A program made the position numbers and the translations under genes. The notes under the pieces were generated by a model that had not been told where the DNA came from, made no database searches, and worked only from the letters and a program-made list of their open reading frames with translations. Of a stretch of 64,000 bases of DNA, positions 18,470 through 28,050 are shown in pieces. The stretch is from G963704535 sp963704535 (GTDB lineage: Bacteria; Chloroflexota; Chloroflexia; Chloroflexales; Roseiflexaceae): assembly GCA_963704535.1 (NCBI GenBank), contig OY969916.1, positions 3,906,001-3,970,000 of the forward strand. Reading direction: 5' to 3'. Position 1 is the first letter of the stretch; every line of letters starts with the position of its first letter.

Positions 18470-18493
18470 AATCACTCCCAGTAAGGAATGAAA

Positions 18494-18560
18494 AATTGAG
18501 AATTGAGAATTGAGAACGACGTTATTCCGTTCTCAATTCTCAATTTTCAATTCTCAATTC
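18494..18560. repeat. Inverted 7-bp (ATTGAGA) arrays between clpP and clpX
   Basis: Three ATTGAGA units face several TCTCAAT units across a short loop (ACGACGTTATTCC). The same unit occurs at 35832 and inside uvrA at 50064. In RNA this would fold into a long hairpin between clpP and clpX. Confidence 0.85.
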
Positions 18561-18563
18561 AGG

Positions 18564-19220
18564 CTAGCGTTTCTCGGCCAGGCCGCCCATCTCTTCGCGG
18601 TTCAGGATCTCGTCGATGATCCCATACTCCTTGGCCTGCTCAGGGGTCATGAACAGGTCGCGGTCGAAGTCCCTGGCGATCCGCTCGAGCGGCTGGCCGG
18701 TATCTTTGACAAGCAACTCGCGGATAAGCTGCTGCTCGCGCAAGAGTTCGCGCGCCATGATCTCCACATCGGGCGCGTAGCCGCGCGCTCCGCCGCCGGC
18801 CGGGTGCATGTGGACCGTCGAGTGCGGCAGGCTGTAGCGCTTGCCTTTGGCCCCGCCCGCCAGGATCGGCGTGGCCATACTGCCGGCCATACCGACGCAG
18901 ACGGTGGAGACATCGGGGCGAATCGCCCGCATCGTGTCATAGATCGCCAGGCCGGCCGTGATCGAGCCGCCGGGGCTATTGATGTACAGCGAGATGTCGC
19001 GCTCGGGGTCATCGTGCTCCAGGAACAGCAGTTGGGCGACGATCAAGTTGGCGATCTGATCGTCGATCGGTGTGCCGAGCAAGATAATGCGCTCCTTGAG
19101 CAGCCGCGAATAGATGTCGAAGGCACGCTCTCCCCGATTAGTGCTCTCGACCACCATAGGAATCAGCGACTCGGGCTGTGGCGAAGTCCAGTCAACCTTA
19201 ATTCTCGATGACCAATCCAT
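18564..19220 (-). CDS. clpP: ATP-dependent Clp protease proteolytic subunit ClpP
   Basis: 218 residues from an ATG preceded by GAGGAG; a start at MVVESTNRGER is also possible because the first 20 residues are not typical. The catalytic Ser lies in GMAGSMATPILAGG, the His in STVHMHPAGGG and the Asp follows in the DRDLFM region. The handle region LLFLEHDDPERDISLYINSPGG is typical. It forms the tetradecameric peptidase chamber used with the ClpX encoded downstream. Four bases separate it from tig. Confidence 0.95.
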   Translation of the reverse strand: MDWSSRIKVDWTSPQPESLIPMVVESTNRGERAFDIYSRLLKERIILLGTPIDDQIANLIVAQLLFLEHDDPERDISLYINSPGGSITAGLAIYDTMRAIRPDVSTVCVGMAGSMATPILAGGAKGKRYSLPHSTVHMHPAGGGARGYAPDVEIMARELLREQQLIRELLVKDTGQPLERIARDFDRDLFMTPEQAKEYGIIDEILNREEMGGLAEKR

Positions 19221-19224
19221 AGTT

Positions 19225-20676
19225 CTACTCCTCGCTATTGGCAACCGCCGGAACCTCTTGGTCTTCGTGCTCCGGCAGCGGCTCCTGATCGGGGGCTGTG
19301 ACGGCTTCCTGCGGCTGCTCCGCCTCGGCGATGAACGCGGTTGCCTCGTCGGCATCGGCCGCGCGCTCACGCTCCGGGGCCTGGCCGGTCGCGATTTCGA
19401 CGAGCCGCACGCGCAGTTTCTTGTCGAACGCGCTATTCGCGACGGTCGAGCGCAGTTGCGTGGTCAAGAGCGTGCGAGCGCGCTCGCGCTGCTCCTCCTC
19501 ATAGGAATCGAGGATGGTCACGACCTCGGCATCGATCTCCTCGTCGCTGATCGAGAGCCCCTCGTTTCGGACGATCTCACGCAGCGCCAGCGTGGTCTTG
19601 AGCTGCTCTTCGGCCTGCGGCTTAAGCTCCTCGACCGCCTGATCATGGGTCTGGCCGCGAAACTGAAGCATCTGATCGAGGGTGATGCCGTAGCGCTCGT
19701 ACTGATGCTCTTGCTGATGCAACAGCTCATCGGCTTCCTGCTCGATCATCGCGTCGGGAATGTCGTACTCGGTCTGCTCAACCAACTGTTTGAGATACGA
19801 GTCGACTGTCTCACGCTCGGCGGCGTTCCGCAGGCTCTCGGCCAGATCGGCGCGCGTCTTCTCGCGCAGCTCGTCAAGGCTGCCCTCAAACTCCTCCAGC
19901 ACCGTCAACTCGTCCCAGTCCGGCAGCAGGCGCTCCTGGAGCCGCTCCAGCGCGACCTTAAAGGAAACATCCTGATCGCGCACCCGCTCGTTCGGGTGAT
20001 CCTCTGGCATATGCGCCGTGATCTCGCGCGTCTCGCCGGGCATAATGCCGAGCAACCCATCGTACAAACCCGGCGCCAGGCGATCGGGCTCCAGCACGAC
20101 AGTGGACTCGGGCACCTCGGCACCCTCCTCGCGCTCATCGAGCGACTCACCGTTGAGAAAGCTCTCAAGCCTGACGGTGAGCTGATCGCCATGCTGGGCT
20201 GGGCGCTGCTCCTCGGGTTCACGCAGGACGACATGCCGTTCGCGCCGCGAGTCCAGCGCCTGCGCGACCATCTCGTCAGCGACCTCGCGCGTCTCCAGCG
20301 TGGCGCGGATGGCACGATAATCGGGCAAAATCGCGGTGGCGGCAACCGGCACAATCACGCGGAAGTGGTACGGTTCTGCGTCGAGATTGACATCTCCAAG
20401 GCTGGCCTTCCCCACCGGCGTGATCTGCTCCTGATCCAGCGCTGCCTTAAACGCTTTGTTGACCAAATCTTCAGAGGCTTCTTCAAGCAACGCCGCACGG
20501 CCAAAATAGTTTTCAACAATGAAGCGCGGGGCCTTGCCTTTGCGAAAACCAGGGATGTTGAATTTTTGTGAGAGCCGTCGCGCCGCGCGATCCAGGCCCT
20601 TCTCGACCTGCTCGCGCTCTAGCTCAATATCGACCGCAAGCAAGCTCTTAGGAAGCTTTTCAGTCGTAACCTTCAC
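19225..20676 (-). CDS. tig: Trigger factor
   Basis: 483 residues starting at GTG with GGAG eight bases upstream. The N-terminal ribosome-binding domain contains the signature FNIPGFRKGKAP. A PPIase-like middle domain (GDQLTVRLE, LYDGLLGIMPGETREI) and a long helical C-terminal chaperone domain follow. It ends in a strongly acidic tail of about 50 residues rich in Glu and Ala, longer than in many homologues. It is first gene of the tig-clpP-clpX unit; a strong promoter lies just upstream. Confidence 0.93.
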   Translation of the reverse strand: MKVTTEKLPKSLLAVDIELEREQVEKGLDRAARRLSQKFNIPGFRKGKAPRFIVENYFGRAALLEEASEDLVNKAFKAALDQEQITPVGKASLGDVNLDAEPYHFRVIVPVAATAILPDYRAIRATLETREVADEMVAQALDSRRERHVVLREPEEQRPAQHGDQLTVRLESFLNGESLDEREEGAEVPESTVVLEPDRLAPGLYDGLLGIMPGETREITAHMPEDHPNERVRDQDVSFKVALERLQERLLPDWDELTVLEEFEGSLDELREKTRADLAESLRNAAERETVDSYLKQLVEQTEYDIPDAMIEQEADELLHQQEHQYERYGITLDQMLQFRGQTHDQAVEELKPQAEEQLKTTLALREIVRNEGLSISDEEIDAEVVTILDSYEEEQRERARTLLTTQLRSTVANSAFDKKLRVRLVEIATGQAPERERAADADEATAFIAEAEQPQEAVTAPDQEPLPEHEDQEVPAVANSEE

Positions 20677-20730
20677 CAGTGCTACTCCAATCTGAGGCAC
20701 ATTTGACTGTCAGGTGCCATCTTCGCCGAC

Positions 20731-20758
20731 ATTATAGCATGAAGGGGCAGTGATGCAA
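20731..20758 (-). promoter_or_regulatory. Sigma-70-type promoter for tig-clpP-clpX
   Basis: On the minus strand TTGCAT and TATAAT are 16 bases apart, about 55 bases before the tig start. It is one of the best consensus matches in the window. Confidence 0.65.
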
Positions 20759-20831
20759 ACCGCAGAACATGATCAAGTCGCGTGCGCTTTGGCACATGTT
20801 ATACTGGTACGGCTCGTGGTGTCGTAGACCA

Positions 20832-21093
20832 TAGAGCATTCCTACCGGAGCTTGGAAAAGGGGGTGTAGGGGAAGCCCCCACAAAAACCTCTTCCTACTT
20901 CAGTGAGTTGTAAAAGGGGGTGTGGGGGAAGCCCCCACAAAAACCCCTTCCCACTTTAATTGAGTTGGAAAAGGGGGTGTGGGGGAAGCCCCACAAAATC
21001 CCTTCCCACTTTAATTGAGTTGGAAAAGGGGGATGTGGGGGAAGCCCCCACAAAAACCTCTTCCCACTTTACAACTCTGATGGGAATGCTCTA
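20832..21093. repeat. Family B MITE-like element with four tandem cores
   Basis: The outer ends are inverted (TAGAGCATTCC and GGAATGCTCTA). Between them the core GGGGGTGTGGGGGAAGCCCC plus ACAAAAACC and TTCCCACTTT occurs four times at 54-58 bp spacing. Other family B elements (32263, 44132, 53675) have one core inside the same ends. It fills most of the gap between tig and the CYTH gene. Confidence 0.85.
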
Positions 21094-21118
21094 TTTCAGG
21101 AAACGGGAGAGATCAGAA

Positions 21119-21751
21119 ATGGAGATCGAAGCCAAATTTCGCGTCGATGATCCGCAAACGTTCACACAATTATTGAGCCTGGGCGCGATCGGTCCCTTTC
21201 GGCTTGAAGCCGCGCCTGGGGCCGAAGATCAGCGCAATCTGTATTTCGACACCGCTGATCGTCGTCTCCGCGCCGGGCACTATGGTCTGCGGGTGCGCGA
21301 TCTCGGCGCGCGGCGCATCGCTACGCTGAAAGGCGCCGCGCGCGTCGCGGACGGCCTGTACGAGCGCGATGAGTGGGAGGTCGAGATCGGCGACGACGAT
21401 CGTCCCGAGACGTGGCCGGCCAGCGAGGTGCGCGATCGGGTTTTGGCGCTGCTGGGCGGTGTGGCACTCCAGCCGCTGCTGTTGATCAAAACGCTGCGCC
21501 GGCATATCAATGCGTTCCGTGACGATCGGCCGGTTGCCGAGATAAGTCTGGATGCGGGAGCGATTAGTGTGGGCGGTCGGGAGGAGACGTTCCGCGAGCT
21601 TGAGATCGAGCTGATCGGAGCTGAAATGCGGGCCGATTTTGAGGAGCTTGTTGCGCTGCTACGCGACAAGCTTCCGCTTGTCCCCGAGGAACGCAGCAAG
21701 CTGGAGCGCGGGCTCGCATTTCTCGATCAGGTGACGGGGTCCTCAGTCTAG
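21119..21751 (+). CDS. CYTH-domain phosphohydrolase or cyclase-like protein
   Basis: 210 residues from an ATG preceded by GGGAGAGA. It begins with MEIEAKFRV, the ExExK motif of the CYTH superfamily, and alternating charged strands follow (NLYFDTADRRLRAGHYGLRVR, ATLKGA, RDEWEVEIG, LLIKTLRRHI, AEISLDAG, ELEIELIGAE, SKLERGLAFL). CYTH enzymes bind triphosphates in a beta-barrel tunnel with divalent metal; inorganic triphosphatase is the commonest bacterial activity. Which activity applies here cannot be told from sequence. It is 35 bases upstream of the agmatinase-like gene on the same strand. Confidence 0.85.
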   Translation: MEIEAKFRVDDPQTFTQLLSLGAIGPFRLEAAPGAEDQRNLYFDTADRRLRAGHYGLRVRDLGARRIATLKGAARVADGLYERDEWEVEIGDDDRPETWPASEVRDRVLALLGGVALQPLLLIKTLRRHINAFRDDRPVAEISLDAGAISVGGREETFRELEIELIGAEMRADFEELVALLRDKLPLVPEERSKLERGLAFLDQVTGSSV

Positions 21752-21786
21752 TATCGGCGCATCCTGATTGTGCCATGAGGAGACTC

Positions 21787-22707
21787 ATGATGTCTGGATA
21801 TGAGACGCTTCCCCCAGATAATTTCCTCGGCCTTGATCACGAGCACAGCGACTACGAGCGGAGCGCGGCCCTGGTTCTGCCGATCCCCTACGAGGCGACG
21901 GTAAGCTTTAGCCAGGGCACCCGCGGCGGCCCGCGCGCCATTATCGCTGCCTCGCACCAGGTCGAGCTGTATGATCGTGAATTGGACGATGAGCCGGCCC
22001 TGACCTACGGTATCCACACGCTGCCGGCGCTCGCTCCGGTCGTCAGCGGGCCAGAGGGGATGGTCGCAGCGATCGGTGCCTGTGCCGAGGAGCATCTGCG
22101 CACCGGCAAATTACTGGTGGGTCTTGGCGGCGAGCATACGGTCTCGGTCGGGATAGCGCGCGCGGTCCATGCGATCTACGGCGACTTCGTCCTGGTACAG
22201 ATCGATGCTCACGGCGATCTGCGCGACGAGTACGAAGGCAGCCCGTATAGCCATGCCTGTATTGCCCGGCGGGTGCTTGATATGGGCGCGACGGTGGTTC
22301 AGTTCGGCATCCGCTCAATCTGCCGCGAGGAGATCGATGTCATTCGGTCGGAGCCGGAGCGGCTGCGGGTCTGGTTTGCCGAGGATGTCCACGCCGGCGG
22401 GCACCTGGAGACGCTTGCCGAGCTGGTGCATGGGCGAACCGTCTTTCTGACGATCGATCTCGATGGTCTCGATCCGGCGCTCGTCCCGGCCACCGGCACC
22501 CCAGAGCCAGGTGGTCTCTCGTGGCGGCAGGTGCTTGAGATCGTGCGGGCGGTGATTCAGGCCGGGCGCGTGGTCGCGATCGACTGTGTCGAGCTGGCGC
22601 CGATACTTGGCCAGCATGCCAGCGATTTCCTGGCCGCGAAGTTGGTGTATAAGACGATAAGTTTGACGTTGTCCGCGTCCTACGCCAGCAGCAGCGAGAC
22701 GCAGTAG
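21787..22707 (+). CDS. speB: Agmatinase-like ureohydrolase
   Basis: 306 residues; GAGGAG lies just before two adjacent ATG codons. Manganese ligands of the ureohydrolase fold are visible in GGEHTVS, QIDAHGDLRD with SHACIARR, and LTIDLDGLDP. The TGTPEPGGLSW segment is typical of agmatinases rather than arginases. It would hydrolyse agmatine to putrescine and urea. The last 28 bases overlap the convergent DUF445 gene. A second ureohydrolase, arginase-like, is encoded at 56428. Confidence 0.88.
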   Translation: MMSGYETLPPDNFLGLDHEHSDYERSAALVLPIPYEATVSFSQGTRGGPRAIIAASHQVELYDRELDDEPALTYGIHTLPALAPVVSGPEGMVAAIGACAEEHLRTGKLLVGLGGEHTVSVGIARAVHAIYGDFVLVQIDAHGDLRDEYEGSPYSHACIARRVLDMGATVVQFGIRSICREEIDVIRSEPERLRVWFAEDVHAGGHLETLAELVHGRTVFLTIDLDGLDPALVPATGTPEPGGLSWRQVLEIVRAVIQAGRVVAIDCVELAPILGQHASDFLAAKLVYKTISLTLSASYASSSETQ

Positions 22708-23927
22708 ATCAGCAGCCCAACCAGGCCGCCGACGATCGTGCCGTTGATGCGGATGAACTGGAGATCGCGGCCGACCTGAATCTCGATCTTGCGCGCCGTG
22801 GCCTCGGCGTCCCACTCGCTGACCGTGTTGGTGATCAGCTGCGCGACCTCGTGGCCATACTCCTCGATAAAATAGAGCACCGCTTGCTCCACCCAAAGGT
22901 CGATTTTATCAAGCAGTGCCTGGTCGTTCAGCAGCGCCTCGCCGAAGCGTGTAACGCCGCGCTGGATCGGCTGATGAAAATCCGAGTCGGGATTATCGCT
23001 GTGCTCCAGCAGCATCGTTTTGATATCGCTCCACAGGGAGGAGGAGAACTCACGTACGAGCGGGTGCAGCAGCAGCTCCTCCTTGAGTGCCTCACCCCTG
23101 GCGATCGTGTCGGGCGAGTGGCGCAGATCCTCCACAAAGCGGTCCACGATATCGTTGAACTTGTCGCGCAGCGGGTGCTCCGGGTCGCTCTGCACCTCGC
23201 GCAGCGTGCGCTGGAGGCTGCCGACGATCTTCTGATAGATTGTCTCATCGACCTGCCACGGCATCCACCAAGGGGTCTCGCGGCTGATCTGCTCGCGCAG
23301 GGCGCCCTTGTTCTCGGCCAGCAGGTGCGCGGAAAGCTGCACTAGCCCCGTCAGCAGTTCCTGGCGGCGCTGGCTGGACAACACCACCCCCAGCATACGG
23401 CCCAGCAGCGGCGCGACCGAGATGGAGCGGGCGCGCATGACCAGGCCGCGCTCGATCAGCTCTTGGACATCCTCATCGCGCACGACCTGGATCATGCCGT
23501 TGAGCGCCGACGCGGCGTGATGGGCGATCCCCTGGATATGCTCGGGCTGGCTGACCCAACCGGCCACCCGCCGCGCGATGCTCATCGACCGAAGCCTGGT
23601 CGAGATCACCTCCCGCACGAGGAAGTTATTCCTGACAAAGCCGCCCAGGCTGCGGCCGATGCTATCTTTGCGGTTGGGGATGATCGCTGTGTGCGGGATC
23701 GGAATATTCAGCGGGTGGCGGAACAGCGCAGTCACCGCAAACCAATCGGCGATGGCCCCGACCATGGCCGCCTCGGCGGTTGCGCGAACGAAGCGCAGCC
23801 AGTCGTAGCGCTTCTCCAGAATGGCCGCCAGGACGAACACCAGCGTCACGAGCCAGAATAGCGCGGTCGCCCGCCGCTTCATCTGGTTCAGCTCAATCTC
23901 TTTCTGGTGCTCTTCGAACAGTTGCAT
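22680..23927 (-). CDS. DUF445 membrane-associated protein (YjiN-like)
   Basis: 415 residues. An N-terminal hydrophobic region (ATALFWLVTLVFVLAAI, GAIADWFAVTALFRHPL) gives the DUF445 hallmark with its ALFRHPLNIPIPHTAIIP sequence. A long helical middle follows, then a final membrane segment (IVGGLVGLLIYCVSLLL). Function of the family is not established. It converges with the agmatinase gene, sharing 28 bases. Confidence 0.85.
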   Translation of the reverse strand: MQLFEEHQKEIELNQMKRRATALFWLVTLVFVLAAILEKRYDWLRFVRATAEAAMVGAIADWFAVTALFRHPLNIPIPHTAIIPNRKDSIGRSLGGFVRNNFLVREVISTRLRSMSIARRVAGWVSQPEHIQGIAHHAASALNGMIQVVRDEDVQELIERGLVMRARSISVAPLLGRMLGVVLSSQRRQELLTGLVQLSAHLLAENKGALREQISRETPWWMPWQVDETIYQKIVGSLQRTLREVQSDPEHPLRDKFNDIVDRFVEDLRHSPDTIARGEALKEELLLHPLVREFSSSLWSDIKTMLLEHSDNPDSDFHQPIQRGVTRFGEALLNDQALLDKIDLWVEQAVLYFIEEYGHEVAQLITNTVSEWDAEATARKIEIQVGRDLQFIRINGTIVGGLVGLLIYCVSLLLA

Positions 23928-24011
23928 AGAGCTGGACTTTCTATGATCTTTCAGTTTACTTGAGAGACGTTTGAATCGAATGTTTTGTTGTATGAATTGT
24001 CTCGCTACGAT

Positions 24012-24074
24012 CAGTGGTGGAAAGGGAATTCTTGAGGGGCGGCCCTCTCAAACTCCCCCTTTCAACCAGTCTCC
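24012..24074. repeat. Family A palindromic repeat, copy 3
   Basis: GTGGTGGAAAGGGAATTCTT, then GAGGGGCGGCCCTCTC at the centre and CCCCCTTTCAACCAGTCTC. It is in the opposite orientation to copy 2. Confidence 0.7.
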
Positions 24075-24104
24075 TGGAACCATCCTAGCACGATCGTGCC
24101 ATAA

Positions 24105-24139
24105 GCGAGGGCGGCTGGTTTGTCACCAGCCGCCCTCGC
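24105..24139 (-). terminator. Hairpin terminator after the cyclase gene
   Basis: A 15-bp perfect stem (GCGAGGGCGGCTGGT with ACCAGCCGCCCTCGC) closes a 5-base loop, 35 bases beyond the cyclase stop. There is no strong T-run, so factor-independent termination is only likely, not certain. Confidence 0.55.
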
Positions 24140-24173
24140 ACATAGAAATAGTTTGTCGGAGGAGGGCCGCTTC

Positions 24174-27111
24174 CTAGCGTAGCTCCACCGCCCCACCATA
24201 CTCGATCTCATAGATCAGGTGCGGGTCCTGCTTGCCCTTGAGCAGGACACGCCCGATCGGCCGCAGCGTCCAGGGCGGGGACCATTCACTCGGCAGCGCG
24301 TCGATCAAACGATATGAGATAATGATCTGGCCGGGTTCAGCCAGCCCATTCAGGCGATTGGCAGTGTTGACGACATCGCCGATCAGCGTGTAGTCCAGGC
24401 GCTGGGCCGACCCGATGTTGCCGACGATCGCGCTCCCGTAGCCCATCCCAATCCCCATGCCGATATTCAAGCCCAGTTCGGCGCGCCAGATGTCGCGCAG
24501 ATCGGCAAAGGCCCGCTGGAGATCCACCGCCGCATTCAGCGACCGCTGCACGTCGTCGTCGCGGGCGATCGGGGTGCCGAACACGCCGATGATCCCATCG
24601 CCCATGAACTTGTCGATTGTCCCGCCGTGCCGATACAGCACCTCGGTCATGGCCGTGAAGTAGCGGTTGAGCACCTGGTTGACCAGCACGCGCGGGTCCA
24701 GGCCCTCGGTCAGCGAGGTGTAGCCGCGCAGGTCCACAAACAGCACCACCACGTCGCGCTCGACCGGCGCGCCGATATCCCCGCCGCCGGCCAGCACCTC
24801 CTCCACGACCTGCGGCGAGACATAGCGCCGGAAGACGCTGCGTAGCCGCTCATGCTCCTGCCGCTCCAGCTCCTTGATCGCCGTAATATCCTGGAGGACC
24901 GCGACCCGGCCGATCATCTCGCTATTGGCGCCGCGCACCGGCGCCACACTGATGCTGAACGTCTCGCCATTCGGCAGCGTCACCTCCTTAGGCGGCGTGC
25001 CGTTGCCATTGCGCACCCCACTGAGCGCGTGCAGCAGGTCGGCCTGGACGATCAATGTGTCGATCGACTGTTCGGTACCTATGTTGATGCCAAGCACGTC
25101 GTGCGCGGCGCGGTTGGACAGGAGCAATTGGTTTTGCGGGCTGATCAGCAGGATCGGGTCGGCCGCGCCGCCGAGCACAGCGTTGAGAGTGCTGCGCTCG
25201 TCCACGACCGTGCGATACAGCCGGGCGTTCTCGATCACCTGCGCGATCAAGCTGGCGACGGTCTCCAGCAGCGTCAGTTCGGCCTGGCCAAACTGATCGA
25301 TGTGGCCGGTCGAATCGATAATGATCAGCCCGATGCGCCGCCCGCTCGACATCAACGGCGCCAGCACGAGCGACTCGACCCCGGCGTTCTGGAGCAGATG
25401 CCGCATCCCCTGAAGCGCCTCGTCGGCGGCGACATCGCGGATGATCGTCGGCGCGCGCACGTCCAGCGCCAGGGCGAGCTGTGACGACGGGAGCGAGAAG
25501 CGCAGCCGCGTCTGCGACGCCGTCGGCTGGAGGCTGTGGGTGACGATGCGAGCCGCAGACCGTTCCTCGCCGGCCACCACGATTCCACACTGATCGACCC
25601 CGAAGAGTGTGGCGATCGCGGCGGCGGCGATGCGTAGATTCTCGTTCGAGTCGAACTGGGCGGTGATCGCGACTGAGAGATGGTTGACCTGGCCGAGCTG
25701 GCGCACCCGGCGCTGCTCGGTATCGAAAAGCTGGGCGTTCTCAAGCGCGACGCTGAGCTGGCTGGTCAGTGTTCCGAGCAGCCGGATATCGTTGACCCCG
25801 AACGCGTTGACGTCGGGGCTCTCGACGTTCAGCACCCCGAACATCTCGCGCGCGGTCAGAATCGGGACGGCCAGCTCAGAGCGAATCGTGCTGCGACCGA
25901 AAGTCAGGTAGCGCGGGTCGGCGCGCACATCGCCTACGGCCGCCGGCTCGCGGTGTGTGGCGACCCAGCCCGTGATTCCCCGCCCGGCTCCAATGCGCCG
26001 GCCCAAGGCGATCTCAAAGCCCGGCCCGCCGGCGCTAGCCCGCACGACCAGGTCATCGCCGTCGCGCAGCAGGATCGAGACGTGCGGGTAGCCGAAGGTA
26101 TGGTGGACAAGCTGGGCGACCAGGCGGACCAGTTGGTCGGGGCTCATCAGCTCGGTCAAGTGCTGGCCGACCTGATTGATCCGCTGAAGCTCCTCGGCGC
26201 GCCGCCCCAGCAGATCCTTCTGAATGCGGGTCAGTCGGAATAGCTCGGCGTTCTCCAGCGCGATCGCGCTCTGCGCCGCGACCGAACTCGAGCAGATCCA
26301 TGTGCTCGGCGGTGAAGTAGCCGGGGGTGTGGTGGACCAGCGTGATCACGCCCAGCACCTGCCCCTCGCGGCTGATCGGCACCGAGGCCACACTGCGAAC
26401 GCCGCGCTGGGCTTCGAGCGTCACAACCCAGCGGTCGTCGTTGCGGGTATCGTCGATGATCGCAGGCTGCCGCTGGCGCAGCACCCACCCGGCGATCCCA
26501 TCGCGCAGGATGCCCTCCAGCCCGCCGGCCGCGCGCGCGCGCGTGCTGGAAAACAGCCGCGGTTGGGCGTCGTTGGTTAGGATGATGCTGGCCCGCACGG
26601 CGCCAACCGCGTCGGCCAACCGGTCGAGAAAATGGGTCAGGAGATCGTCGAGGTCGAGCGTGGTGCCCAGCTCGCGGGTCAGGTGCAGCAGCAGCTCGGT
26701 CTTGCGCTGCTCGGCCTGGAGCGAGCGCTGGCTGCGCTGGAGGCGTAGCATCGCCCGCACCCGCGCCAGCAGCTCGGCGAACTCGACCGGCTTGACCAGA
26801 AAGTCGTCGGCGCCGGCGTCCAGGGCCGCCACCTTGGACTTCTGGTCGCCGCGGGCGGTCACGACGATAATCGGGATGAACGGCTTGGAGGTGTCGGCTT
26901 TGATCCGCGCGGCGACCTCCTGGCCGTTGATGCCGGGTAACATCCAGTCGAGGAGGATGAGATCGGGGGTGATCAGGTCCATGTAGGCTAGCGCCTCTTC
27001 GCCGCTAGTCGCGGTCGAGACACGATAGCCCGTGTCGCTGAGCAGGAGCTGGAACATTCGACGAATGCTGGGGTCATCGTCGACCACAAAAATGTGGGCT
27101 AGCTCGGCCAT
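24174..27111 (-). CDS. Receiver-GAF-PAS-adenylate cyclase signalling protein, one frameshift
   Basis: About 979 residues once one base near 26285 is removed (LLEF or LLES then VAAQSAIALENAELF). Order of domains: receiver (VVDDDPSIRRMF, DLILLDWMLPG, FLVKPVEF), three GAF-like domains ending in the signature helix ALENAQLF or similar, a PAS domain (ADPILLISPQNQLLLSNRAAHDVLG) and a class III cyclase. The cyclase has both metal Asp (LFVDLRGYTSLTE, KFMGDGIIGVFG), and DYTLIGDVVNTANRL fits ATP specificity. It should make cAMP in response to phosphorylation and ligands bound by GAF/PAS. GGAG precedes the ATG. As written the frame is split in two. Confidence 0.8.
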
Positions 27112-27200
27112 TCGGGAATGCTCCACGACAGGTATCCCCGGAAACAAAGCGGGGATATTATGTATTGTAGCTGGACGTTAAGAATTTGGCAACAATCAGA

Positions 27201-27291
27201 AACTGTTTGAAAAGGGCATTGTTTCACCTACCCGTGGTGGAGAGAGGATTCTTGAGGGGCGACCCCTCAAACTCCCCCTTTCAAACAGTCT
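27201..27291. repeat. Family A MITE-like element, copy 4
   Basis: Terminal inverted repeats AACTGTTTGAAAAGGG and CCCCTTTCAAACAGT flank GTGGTGGAGAG and the GAGGGGCGACCCCTC centre. Its right end almost touches the stop codon of the ABC permease gene. Confidence 0.75.
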
Positions 27292-27292
27292 C

Positions 27293-28045
27293 TCACCGAA
27301 TGGTCCGGCGGAACGACCACAGCGCCAACCCAAGCCCGAGCGTGGCGAAGAGCACGATCACCGCGAAGGAAAGCGGCAGCGGGAGCGTCGCCGCGCCGTT
27401 AAAGACCAAGGCGCGCAGCGCGTCGATCAGGTAGGTCGTCGGGTTGAGCAGCGCGAGCGTCCGAATCCAGTCGGGCATCGTGACCAGCGGGTAGAGCGCG
27501 TTGGATGCGAACAGCAGCGGTAGGTTAAACAGAAAGATCATGCCATGGTAGCCCATGATGCTCGACGAGCGCGCCGCTACCGCCAGCGCGATGCCGGCGA
27601 AGCCCAGCGTGAACAATGTGAGCAGCACGACCAGCGCCATCCAGCCCAACGGGCTAGCCGTCATCCGCGCGCCCATGAGCGCGCCGACGATCAGAATGAT
27701 CGCCGCCTGAAACAGCGCCTTCGTCGTCGTGCTGGCGGCGTTGCCCAGCAGGATGCTCAGCCGGGGGATCGGCGCCACCAGGTACTCTTTCAAGATCCCG
27801 CGCAACCGCTCGTCGAGCAGGGCCATCCCCCCGCCCACGGCCCCGCCGAGCGCCGTCAGCGCCAGAATACCCGGCACCATAAACGACATGTAGTCGCTGC
27901 CCTCGACCTTGCCCACGACTGCGCCCATCCCAACGCCGTACAGCACGACCCACAGGATCGGCTGGATCAGCAGGCCGCCAAGCTCCTCCCGGTTGTGGAA
28001 GAACTTGGTCATGTGCTTGGACCAGATCGTTATCGTCGCGTGCAT
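27293..28045 (-). CDS. ABC-2 type transporter permease
   Basis: 250 residues with six membrane segments and the ABC-2 signature region near LNPTTYLIDALRALVFNG. It also has the typical MSFMVPGILALTALGGAVGGG and LLDERLRGILKEYLVAPIPR stretch. It pairs with the ATPase gene five bases upstream to form an exporter (daunorubicin/NodI-like class). The substrate is unknown. Confidence 0.9.
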   Translation of the reverse strand: MHATITIWSKHMTKFFHNREELGGLLIQPILWVVLYGVGMGAVVGKVEGSDYMSFMVPGILALTALGGAVGGGMALLDERLRGILKEYLVAPIPRLSILLGNAASTTTKALFQAAIILIVGALMGARMTASPLGWMALVVLLTLFTLGFAGIALAVAARSSSIMGYHGMIFLFNLPLLFASNALYPLVTMPDWIRTLALLNPTTYLIDALRALVFNGAATLPLPLSFAVIVLFATLGLGLALWSFRRTIR

Positions 28046-28050
28046 AACTA

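Noticed and set aside
19114..20571. Long plus-strand frame opposite tig
   Set aside because: Antisense to a complete trigger factor with promoter and ribosome site; no motif on the plus strand.
20832..21093. Considered as a short CRISPR array because of four regularly spaced repeats
   Set aside because: The spacing sequence is itself repeated and palindromic, there are no unique spacers, and the outer inverted ends match the family B element.
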